Shown here one piece after another: positions 7,829 to 14,670 of a stretch of 29,744 nt of DNA. Source of the DNA: JAYVFR01 sp043772945 (lineage in GTDB: Bacteria; Patescibacteriota; JACMRA01); NCBI GenBank assembly GCA_043772945.1, contig JAYVFR010000020.1:1-29744 (forward strand). Direction: 5' to 3'. The notes under the pieces are model-generated. The model saw nothing but the letters and a program-made list of their open reading frames with translations. It made no database searches and had not been told where the DNA came from. The position numbers and the translations under genes are program-made. Each line of letters opens with the position of its first letter. Positions within the stretch are counted from its first letter, which is position 1.

Positions 7829-9898
7829 CTACACCACCACACTAACTCTGGATTTTAGAAATTCTCTAATCATTTTTAGTTTAATTAATCGTTCTGAGTT
7901 TAAGTCTTTCAAATTGTCTTGCTGGTTGTAATTAGTATTTGCTTCCATTAGTGATAGTGATCTCTCACCGTAGTGTGAGACTCGATTGTTTTTAAGTGGT
8001 TTTAAAACCCTGCCTTCTTTCAGCCCTTTTCCAATCGGACTATTCCATAATTTCCACTCCATAAAAACTTGCTCGCTACCATCAAAGAGTTTTAATAACC
8101 TAGAATCACTTAACTCTTTAATTGGCGGGTTAACTTGTTTAGTACTAAATTCTTCTAATATATTTGGTTCTAGCTTGAGCAGCTTCAAATAGTTATCGAG
8201 TTGATTGGGCATCATTGACAACCAGATGTCAATATTTTTTAGTAGCCACTTATCAGCCACTTCATGCATATTGCGACTTAGAATTCCTGCGTTAAAATTG
8301 CTCATATTCTCACTCTTTAAAATTGCCTCAAATTTTTGAGCTTGAACTTCTCTATTTATTCCTAGATTGTTTGCTCCTATATCACTAATTCCAGTCGCAA
8401 GAAAGTTTAGTTTTTGACCGTTATCAAGCTGGTAGCTAAATCCCTCAAAATTTTTAGCGTTTTCTAGAGCTTTAGTTATTTTTTGTATAATTTTAGCTTC
8501 TTCGGATGTTTTAATAGATTTCTTAAGCAGCAAGTCATAATCTCTCTTGATTATTACATAAGGGCAGCAAGCGGTTTGATTAATTGAAACGTACTGCCTT
8601 AGTTCTTTTGAGAGAATTTCCTCTCCAAAAAGGTGGGTCATGAGAGCCTTGCAGCTAGATTGTAGAATTTTATCACCAAGAGCATGGTTTTGATTCATTG
8701 GCTTAAGTTTAAAATCTACTGTAATCGTAGCGTAGACCTCTCCTAAATTAATCATTTCATTGACTGTTCTATCAATATTCAAGTCATCAAACAAGCTGTG
8801 ATACATAGTATCGTAAATTTCATTATAAAAATTAGCGTTTATTGATTGCTTAGATTCATTTGTATATTTGATGCACAATTCATCAAAATCCTGAAATGTT
8901 CCTGCTAAAAACCCTAGAGATTGTTTTACATATTCTTTTTTTTCTACACTTGTTCTACGAATAAATTCTTGGTTTTCGGATTTTTTTTGGTTTTCTTTAG
9001 TAGGATTTGTAGATAATTTATCGACCTCTTCTTGGGTTTGAAATTTACACTGATCAAGGCTTAATACTTCACCTCTATATACTCCATCAAGCCAAATTTT
9101 AAACTCTTTTGAATTAATTTTAGGAATTGCTAACTCCTCTGTATGGCAGGTAACTGACATTTGTTTCATAACTGTATTTAAGTCGCCAGGACTAGATTTG
9201 GTTGGAATTTTTCTATGAGTTGAATTAATTTTCTCGACTAATTCAATTATAGTCTTGTCATTAATAGATTTGGTCTCCTGCGATAAGTTTTCTAATTCTG
9301 ATTGTATTATATTACCTATTGCAGTGAGATAAAAATTTCCTGCAGCTGCATTATCAGATCCTTTAAGATTAGCTACGTCAAGCATATACAATTTTAGTTG
9401 ACTATTTTCATCAAACCCTAGAATACAAAACTCATCTCCTCCGTAACGAAATACATTAGTCCCCAACTCATTAATTTGATTTTGGGAGTTTTTTGTAAAG
9501 TCTTTTTCATTTGATTCATAAAGCCTTCTATCAAATATTTTTCTAATTTGAGCTAATAATTTGTTACGTTTTGGCATTAAACAAGCTGGTTCTATTTGTT
9601 TTTCTCCATTGACTTTAATATTTTGTTCTTTGCCGAGACCACGATCAAGAGCAATTAATGAAAAAAGCTTGGTTACTTTCTTCATTTTTAAGGCATCTTG
9701 TGGACTACTTAGTAGTTCATTTAATGCAGATAAATTTGGATCTAATTCAAGAACTTTCAAATAATTTGCTTGATCAATTCCGTATGAATATAATTCTAAA
9801 TTTTTTTCACGTAATTCAGATCTCCTATCTAGTGCAAGTGGTTGTTTAAAAGGGTTTTCGCTTCTCACCTCATTTGAATTAATTCTAATATCTGTCAT
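7829..9898 (-). CDS. Large cytoplasmic protein with degenerate tandem GGDEF-like motifs
   Basis: 689 residues, no signal or membrane segment. Residues 149-160 read VFRYGGDEFCIL, the textbook signature of a GGDEF (diguanylate cyclase) active site. Residues 174-191 (DVANLKGSDNAAAGNFYL) and 395-412 (DFKLKPMNQNHALGDKIL) resemble the DxDxFKxINDxxGHxxGDxxL half of the same fold. The second lacks the Asn/Asp pair and is followed by a diverged hairpin (QTACCPYVIIKRD) where GGDEF is expected. The ends share a repeated helical element: NYLKVLELDPN (45-55) and NYLKLLKLEPN (569-579). I infer an ancient duplication of a GGDEF-like module. A sensor or scaffold role is as likely as cyclase activity. Unknown regions make up most of the length, so the family call is tentative. 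Confidence 0.6.
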   Translation of the reverse strand: MTDIRINSNEVRSENPFKQPLALDRRSELREKNLELYSYGIDQANYLKVLELDPNLSALNELLSSPQDALKMKKVTKLFSLIALDRGLGKEQNIKVNGEKQIEPACLMPKRNKLLAQIRKIFDRRLYESNEKDFTKNSQNQINELGTNVFRYGGDEFCILGFDENSQLKLYMLDVANLKGSDNAAAGNFYLTAIGNIIQSELENLSQETKSINDKTIIELVEKINSTHRKIPTKSSPGDLNTVMKQMSVTCHTEELAIPKINSKEFKIWLDGVYRGEVLSLDQCKFQTQEEVDKLSTNPTKENQKKSENQEFIRRTSVEKKEYVKQSLGFLAGTFQDFDELCIKYTNESKQSINANFYNEIYDTMYHSLFDDLNIDRTVNEMINLGEVYATITVDFKLKPMNQNHALGDKILQSSCKALMTHLFGEEILSKELRQYVSINQTACCPYVIIKRDYDLLLKKSIKTSEEAKIIQKITKALENAKNFEGFSYQLDNGQKLNFLATGISDIGANNLGINREVQAQKFEAILKSENMSNFNAGILSRNMHEVADKWLLKNIDIWLSMMPNQLDNYLKLLKLEPNILEEFSTKQVNPPIKELSDSRLLKLFDGSEQVFMEWKLWNSPIGKGLKEGRVLKPLKNNRVSHYGERSLSLMEANTNYNQQDNLKDLNSERLIKLKMIREFLKSRVSVVV

Positions 9899-9950
9899 GT
9901 TTTTTATTTATTTTGGTTTATCTGAAAAATTCTCTTATATTTCTTTGGTT

Positions 9951-9979
9951 TTGACAATTAGTTTAGACTCAGTGATAAT
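9951..9979 (+). promoter_or_regulatory. Promoter of the signal peptidase gene
   Basis: TTGACA at 9951-9956, a 17-bp spacer, and GATAAT at 9974-9979. The predicted start point (about 9986) leaves only a few bases before the TTG start at 9991, another near-leaderless arrangement. Confidence 0.6.
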
Positions 9980-9990
9980 AAGTAGATATT

Positions 9991-10737
9991 TTGCAAAAAC
10001 TAAAATTTAAAAACACAAAACTTTTCTTAAACATACTTAAAAATATTGCTATCTCTTTATCTAATAGAATACAATTTCGTCGTTTAGCACGAGCAAATGA
10101 AATCCAAAAAATCATCCAACCTAAATGGTGGCAAGAGGTGCTAGATTATTTAGTGTATTTTTTTACAATATTTTCAATTATTTCTTGCGTTTACACTTCT
10201 GTCAGATTTTTTGCTTTTGATACTATTCAAGTTCAAGGGGAAAGCATGTATCCTTACCACACAACGGGAGATTTATTATATCTGGATGTTTTAACTCAGC
10301 GTTTTAGCAATTATAGGCGTGGTGAGATAATAGTTTTGCGGTCTGCTAATGTTACTTGTAACCCTAAAAATGATTATTTTGTGAAACGAATTATAGGTCT
10401 GCCAGGAGAGAAAGTAATTTTTAAGCAAGGTAAAGTTTATATTTTAAATCCTGAAATAAGTCCAGATCCAATCAAACTCGATGAAAGTTCATATCTTAAA
10501 GAAGATGTTAAAACTTTTAAAAATACTGAGATTGAATTAGATGGTATTACTGAAGAGAGGGTGCTAGAAAAAGACGAGTATTATTTCATGGGAGATAATC
10601 GGCCTAACAGCAAGGATGGGAGAGTTTGTGGTCCTATTAAGCGAACGCAAATTTTAGGTCGTGAATTCTATCAGTTTATGCCAGCAACAAACCAAAAACT
10701 ATTTATTCTTCCTAAATATAATATACGTAATCTTTAA
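9991..10737 (+). CDS. lepB: Signal peptidase I (S26 family)
   Basis: Removes signal peptides from exported proteins at the outer face of the cytoplasmic membrane. 248 residues: a basic, partly helical N-terminal part, one membrane segment (about 53-71), then the catalytic domain. Box B has the nucleophile Ser85 in VQGESMYPY, box C is RRGEIIVL, box D has the general base Lys132 in DYFVKRIIGLPGE, and box E is GDNRPNSKDGR (201-211). All catalytic elements are present. The start is TTG at 9991; no ATG fits upstream, and the promoter ends 11 bases before it. The cytoplasmic N-terminus of about 50 residues is longer than usual for single-span enzymes, so a later start cannot be excluded. Confidence 0.95.
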   Translation: MQKLKFKNTKLFLNILKNIAISLSNRIQFRRLARANEIQKIIQPKWWQEVLDYLVYFFTIFSIISCVYTSVRFFAFDTIQVQGESMYPYHTTGDLLYLDVLTQRFSNYRRGEIIVLRSANVTCNPKNDYFVKRIIGLPGEKVIFKQGKVYILNPEISPDPIKLDESSYLKEDVKTFKNTEIELDGITEERVLEKDEYYFMGDNRPNSKDGRVCGPIKRTQILGREFYQFMPATNQKLFILPKYNIRNL

Positions 10738-10741
10738 GCTA

Positions 10742-10979
10742 CTAACTACCTCCTTCACTATCTTTTTTGTTACTAGAGCTGGTAGGTGGAGTGTAAAGCT
10801 GGAGGAAACTATCGTTTGGTTAAGTAAATCAGTATTATTAATAATTTCTGGCTCGACAAATTTCAAACTATTATAATAGTCATAAATAATCATGTTAAGA
10901 TATGCACTAGTGTTATTCTCCCAAAATTTTACCATCAAAGATTGGCTTTGCTATTATTAAAACAGATTAAATTTGTCAT
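10742..10979 (-). pseudogene. Possible decayed small gene, two frame changes
   Basis: Reading leftward, MTNLICFNNSKANL (ATG at 10979) meets TGA. An overlapping frame continues MVKFWENNTSAYLNMIIYDY through FVEPEIINNTDLLN. A third frame then ends NDSFLQLYTPPTSSSNKKD and SEGGS before TAG at 10742. The Pro/Ser/Asn and charged ending looks like a natural protein C-terminus, which is why I join the pieces. There is no ribosome-binding site and no family match. It could also be chance open frames in AT-rich DNA. It lies 4 bases beyond lepB, converging on it, and within the 475-bp stretch that precedes the wall enzyme gene. Confidence 0.3.
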
Positions 10980-10982
10980 TTT

Positions 10983-11011
10983 TTGACGGAATTAAAAAGT
11001 TACTTTACAAT
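10983..11011 (+). promoter_or_regulatory. Promoter of the lysozyme-like gene
   Basis: TTGACG at 10983-10988, a 17-bp spacer, and TACAAT at 11006-11011. The implied leader is about 195 bases, unusually long here, and ends in the pseudoknot-like element at 11166-11205. Confidence 0.55.
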
Positions 11012-11165
11012 ACGGCAAGTTCGTTTGAAAAAACAAAAATAAAAACAAATATTCAGTTAAAATTCAAGCAAGAACTGGTTTAACTTTTGGAATTTAAAAT
11101 CTAAGACTTTACTTTTTTTAAAAAATCATTTTGAATTAAGTTTGTTTCAGATCCTGAACAAAAGA

Positions 11166-11205
11166 GACTCATTTTAAAAACTCTTAGCATAACGAGTCAT
11201 GCTAA
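11166..11205 (+). promoter_or_regulatory. Possible H-type pseudoknot in the leader of the lysozyme-like gene
   Basis: TTAGCAT (11184-11190) and ATGCTAA (11199-11205) form a perfect seven-pair stem. Its loop contains GAGTC (11194-11198), which can pair with GACTC at 11166-11170. The element ends seven bases before the ATG at 11213. It does not match the c-di-AMP (ydaO) riboswitch that often precedes wall hydrolase genes. Confidence 0.4.
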
Positions 11206-11212
11206 ACATAAT

Positions 11213-11977
11213 ATGTTCAAAAACTTATCAATCGGATTGCTTATTCTGGTAGCATCTGTCAGTTTAATCTTTACTCTTAGTTTGAATACAAAAAGCTATT
11301 CATACAACACTATTGTTGCTAATGCTCAAAATACTGACCAAAAGCCCGAAACTACCAAACGCTACAATAAATTACTTGCTTTTGACTTTTATAAAACCAA
11401 TTTTAAGCCTGTAATTAAAGAGAGTGTTCTTAAATTAAATAATTATAATGTAGAGAAAAAACGCCAGGAAGAAGAGCGTATTCGCAAGGAGCTTGAGGAA
11501 AAAGCAAAACAAGAAGCGGAGGAAAAATCACGAATTGCAGAAGAAGCTCGCCAGAAACAACTTGAAGCTGAAAAACAAGCCCAGGCAATAAGAGCAGAAG
11601 AAGCTCGCCAGAAACAAATTCAGCAAGCAGCTCAAGCTCAGCAAAGCCAAAACAATGAAGTGGCAACAGCACCAGCTATTTTTAGTGGAGATATTAAGGG
11701 GTACGCTCAATCACAAGTTTGTGCTAAGTGGGGGTGCGATCATTGGTCTGCTTTTGATTTCATAGTGTATAAGGAGTCAACTTGGGACATAAATGCTAAA
11801 AACCCTAGCAGCGGAGCGCTAGGACTCTGTCAAAACAATCCGTACTCACGGGCTATTAGTGATGATTATCGAAAAAACGGCAACGCTCAAGTTGATTGGT
11901 GTATTAATTATATTTCAGGCCGTTATGGTAACCCAATTAGTGCTAAAGCTTTTTGGTTATCTCGTAATTGGTTCTAA
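11213..11977 (+). CDS. Exported coiled-coil protein with C-terminal lysozyme-like (transglycosylase) domain
   Basis: 254 residues. A hydrophobic segment (about 5-25) acts as signal peptide or anchor. Residues 82-145 form a charged Glu/Lys/Ala/Gln coiled coil of TolA style. The C-terminal 90 residues match the small lysozyme-like fold of lytic transglycosylases, with the probable catalytic Glu188 in VYKESTWDINAKNPSSGALG, four Cys that could pair outside the cell, and YISGRYGNPISAKAFW near the end. It probably cuts or remodels peptidoglycan. A 24-bp DNA segment is duplicated exactly at 11537-11560 and 11594-11617, repeating EEARQKQ in the coiled coil. The gene has its own promoter, a long structured leader and a strong terminator shared with the convergent gene. 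Confidence 0.85.
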   Translation: MFKNLSIGLLILVASVSLIFTLSLNTKSYSYNTIVANAQNTDQKPETTKRYNKLLAFDFYKTNFKPVIKESVLKLNNYNVEKKRQEEERIRKELEEKAKQEAEEKSRIAEEARQKQLEAEKQAQAIRAEEARQKQIQQAAQAQQSQNNEVATAPAIFSGDIKGYAQSQVCAKWGCDHWSAFDFIVYKESTWDINAKNPSSGALGLCQNNPYSRAISDDYRKNGNAQVDWCINYISGRYGNPISAKAFWLSRNWF

Positions 11978-12022
11978 TTCTGGTTTTAGTTTAATTAAAA
12001 TTATAAAAAACAACAAAAAAAT

Positions 12023-12067
12023 AAACCCCGAGTTTCAGTTATAACAAACTGATTCTGCAGGGGTTTT
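12023..12067. terminator. Bidirectional terminator between convergent genes
   Basis: AAACCCC (12023-12029) pairs with GGGGTTT (12060-12066), with CAGTT/AACTG inside. A T-run follows on the plus strand, and on the minus strand the stem runs into TTTATTTTTTTG. It serves the genes ending at 11977 (+) and 12099 (-). Confidence 0.8.
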
Positions 12068-12098
12068 TGGTTTAACTTGAGTCGAACTAACAAACTTT

Positions 12099-12629
12099 TT
12101 ATGGAGAAAGTTGACGGCTATTGGCGTCAAAAGTTTTTGTTTCTCTGGCGGAAAAATCTTTGAAACTTACTCCGCGACCTTTACAATCAGGAATTCGCTG
12201 GTTTACTAATCTTGCAACTGCTATCGAAGCAATGTTGTAGATTTGCCCTTGGTCTGGGTATCCAATTTGTCCATTGGAACTTGCTAACCCCTTATAACCT
12301 CGCAAGGTTATTACAATTGGATGAGAAACTTGATCTCGGACCTGAAATTTAGTAATTATATAAATGTAGTCGTTTTCATTTTTGGTGGGTTTAGCAAGGT
12401 AGCTACTCCAATTTTTTTCTTGCCACATTGACATAGTTTTTGCTGCTGTGGTACCTAATTCTAACTTATCCGAAGTAGTGTTAGGCGTATTTAAAACTTG
12501 TAGGACTGAATCAACATTGCACATTTGGCGTGGTAATGCTTTAGCTTCCTGTGTTAGGATTAAAGATAGGGTAACAGAAGACAAGCCAGTAAGGCTAAGA
12601 AACAAAGTTTGCTGTAAAGAATTAAGCAT
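12099..12629 (-). CDS. Small secreted protein, unknown function
   Basis: 176 residues. A signal peptide is clear: MLNSLQQTLFLSLTGLSSVT, a hydrophobic core, and a probable cleavage site after EAKA (about residue 32). The mature part has two Cys (QMCNVDS and PDCKGRG) that could form a disulfide, and a middle strand-rich stretch, YIYIITKFQVRDQVSHPIVI. No enzyme motif or known family is recognised. AGGAG lies nine bases before the ATG, so the start is well fixed. The gene is one of the window's leader-hairpin orphans. It has two palindromes in the presumed promoter and shares a terminator with the lysozyme-like gene, which also acts outside the membrane. Confidence 0.8.
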   Translation of the reverse strand: MLNSLQQTLFLSLTGLSSVTLSLILTQEAKALPRQMCNVDSVLQVLNTPNTTSDKLELGTTAAKTMSMWQEKNWSSYLAKPTKNENDYIYIITKFQVRDQVSHPIVITLRGYKGLASSNGQIGYPDQGQIYNIASIAVARLVNQRIPDCKGRGVSFKDFSARETKTFDANSRQLSP

Positions 12630-12643
12630 TGAGGTTTTCTCCT

Positions 12644-12660
12644 CTCACAAAAAATGTGAG
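12644..12660 (-). promoter_or_regulatory. Leader hairpin next to the ribosome-binding site
   Basis: CTCACA and TGTGAG form a perfect six-pair stem with a five-base loop, immediately before AGGAG (12643-12639). A second possible stem GAGG/CCTC would cover the ribosome-binding site itself. Confidence 0.55.
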
Positions 12661-12696
12661 AACTATGTAAAACTAGTTTTAGATGTGAATTGAAAA

Positions 12697-12727
12697 GGTT
12701 GTATACAACCAGTCCTGGTCCTAGGAC
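12697..12727 (-). promoter_or_regulatory. Promoter region with two perfect palindromes
   Basis: GGTTGTATACAACC (12697-12710) and GTCCTAGGAC (12718-12727) are exact palindromes. Read on the minus strand they overlap a TATACA -10 and a TTGTCC -35 spaced by 18 bp, ahead of the secreted protein gene. They look like sites for a dimeric regulator. Confidence 0.4.
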
Positions 12728-12800
12728 AAGCTAATTTGAAAATTTTTGTCAAATAGATCTGATATTAAGCTTCAATTTAGATTTGTTGATGGTCTAGAAG

Positions 12801-12828
12801 TTGACAAAAAATAATTATAAACTAATGG
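12801..12828 (+). promoter_or_regulatory. Promoter of tRNA-Val
   Basis: TTGACA at 12801-12806 and TAATGG at 12823-12828 with a 16-bp spacer. The start point would fall a few bases before the tRNA. Confidence 0.45.
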
Positions 12829-12838
12829 TAAATTCATT

Positions 12839-12913
12839 GGGTGATTGGCGCAGTGGTAGCGCAACTCCTTTACACGGAGAAGGTCGGGGGTTCAAATCCC
12901 TCATTACCCACCA
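12839..12913 (+). tRNA. tRNA-Val (anticodon TAC)
   Basis: The acceptor stem GGGTGAT pairs with ATTACCC, the D arm is GCGCAGTGGTAGCGC, the anticodon loop is TTTACAC, and the T arm is GGGGGTTCAAATCCCTC. The discriminator is A, and the CCA end is encoded at 12911-12913. Confidence 0.95.
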
Positions 12914-12957
12914 TTTCATTTACTAAATAATTAATAGCTTTACCCAGGCTATTTTTT

Positions 12958-14625
12958 TTATTTCTCTATTATGTCTACACGCAACTTAGGGGCAATAAAT
13001 GGAAGTGCAACACCTTTTTCTTGTATTTGAATATTATTTAATTTTGGATACTTTTGTTTTATTATTTGAGTAGATAACGCTGTATCATTAGAGCTAAAAA
13101 TTGATTTAATCTCCTCTTGGTTTACCTCATCGTATTTAATACCAGAATATTTTACTTTAATTTTGCTGTTTTCATTGCTATTATAATTATCTGTTATATT
13201 GATACTCTCAATTTTTGATAAGCCTTTTACTTTTTCTTTTAAAAGCTTAACTAAAGTATTTTTTTGAATGCTGTTTATTTTATATGTGTATTTACTACTG
13301 GTGGATAATTCAGGAGCTTCTTGGTTAATTTCATGATTAGATTTATTTTCAGTACTGATAATTTCAAACCAATTTTCATTAAATAATGATTTATCTTGAT
13401 TTTCTGTTATAAGTTTTTGGATTTTATCTTTAATTGTTTTATAAATTTTTGAGTTGTTTTGTCCTAAATTTTCATCTATGTCATTTTGAGTTACCTGTAG
13501 TGTTTGATTATCTACAAAATTACTGATGTTAGTCATAGCGATTCCACGACAATTACTGTTAGAGCAGATTTTATCGCCCGATAGATTAGTGATGTTAAAT
13601 TCAGTCCCATTAGCTAAGTTATAACCATCTCCCTGGCTTTCAGACTCAATGTTGATTGAAACTGGGCTGGTTGAGTTTAAGCGAATAATGCTGGCTAGTT
13701 TAGGATCAAATATTTGTTTGTAAATTTTATTTTCAAATGCAAGTTTGATACCACCGTTTGTAATTTGGATTTCTTTGTCACCAATATTTAACAAGTTAAC
13801 TTTACCAGTACTTGTAAGGTTTTTATTAACTTGATTCCCACTAGTTAAATTTTGAGATTCAAAAGTTTCTTCAAATTGCAGATTATCAAAATAATTGTTA
13901 TTCAACTCTAGAGTTAACTCAGCTTCTTTAATATTACTTGACTCAATCTCAAGCGTGTAAACTTTAGTTGGAAAAAAAATATTCAAACTTAGGAACAAAA
14001 TTAATATTATTAGTAGGAAATTAAAAATTCCAAAACGAACTTGATTAATGGAGAATTTTGGTTTACCGTAATTAATTTTATTTTTCTCTTTTAAGGAGCT
14101 TTTAGTATTTTCTAATTTGTCAATTAGTTTAGTCATATCGTCTTCTAAATTAATAAAGTTGGAGTTAAAAATCTCAGCTTTCTTATTTTTTTCAAAAAAA
14201 GTGTTAGTATAATTCTGAAATTTTTTACTATATTCATCTGTTTTAGTTTGTAAAACTGCTACGATATTGTTAGTTTTAATAGTATTTTTAGCAGTTTCTT
14301 TATTAAGATTGTTAAATAAAATGATTGAAGTATTGGTAATCTTATCACTTAATTCTTCAGATTTATTGAGGGTTTTAATTTGCACATTAGCACGTCTGAG
14401 AAAACTTAGAATAACTGCATGTTTACTATACCAGTAAATTTTTTTTGGATAGTTTTTTATCTGACTGTTAAAAATCGCAATGCCAATTGTTGTGTTAATA
14501 AACGAAGGTATTGTATCGATGTATAATATAACCTCTTTAACATTAATATTACTAGAAACTTGAGTTAGATCATTAATTAAGGTTTGCTTGGTTGTGTGTA
14601 GATTAACGTTAATAATTTCTGACAT
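12958..14625 (-). CDS. Single-pass membrane protein of baseplate-J-like type
   Basis: 555 residues. An N-terminal cytoplasmic domain (1-200) is followed by one membrane segment (about 201-222, LLIILILFLSLNIFFPT) and a large outside domain. The external part resembles baseplate J/gp47-like membrane proteins common in Patescibacteria: STGKVNLLNIGDKEIQI, then SPVSINIESESQGDGYNLAN, a CSNSNCRG pair of Cys, and a C-terminal repeat-like segment ending LPFIAPKLRVDII. The role of these proteins is unknown; attachment or secretion has been guessed. It is the second gene after the site-2 protease on the same strand, 45 bases away, so the two are probably co-transcribed. A duplicated ATATAAACTC lies just before the start. 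Confidence 0.65.
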   Translation of the reverse strand: MSEIINVNLHTTKQTLINDLTQVSSNINVKEVILYIDTIPSFINTTIGIAIFNSQIKNYPKKIYWYSKHAVILSFLRRANVQIKTLNKSEELSDKITNTSIILFNNLNKETAKNTIKTNNIVAVLQTKTDEYSKKFQNYTNTFFEKNKKAEIFNSNFINLEDDMTKLIDKLENTKSSLKEKNKINYGKPKFSINQVRFGIFNFLLIILILFLSLNIFFPTKVYTLEIESSNIKEAELTLELNNNYFDNLQFEETFESQNLTSGNQVNKNLTSTGKVNLLNIGDKEIQITNGGIKLAFENKIYKQIFDPKLASIIRLNSTSPVSINIESESQGDGYNLANGTEFNITNLSGDKICSNSNCRGIAMTNISNFVDNQTLQVTQNDIDENLGQNNSKIYKTIKDKIQKLITENQDKSLFNENWFEIISTENKSNHEINQEAPELSTSSKYTYKINSIQKNTLVKLLKEKVKGLSKIESINITDNYNSNENSKIKVKYSGIKYDEVNQEEIKSIFSSNDTALSTQIIKQKYPKLNNIQIQEKGVALPFIAPKLRVDIIEK

Positions 14626-14670
14626 ATTATATTGAGTTTATATGAGTTTATATTTAACTTTATTAAGTTA

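Noticed and set aside
11018..11212. c-di-AMP (ydaO) riboswitch upstream of a wall hydrolase
   Set aside because: The conserved ydaO segments are absent; only a short stem and possible pseudoknot are visible.
11430..11710. Leucine-rich open frames antisense to the coiled coil
   Set aside because: They are mirror images of Glu/Lys/Ala/Gln codons in the wall hydrolase and have no start signals.
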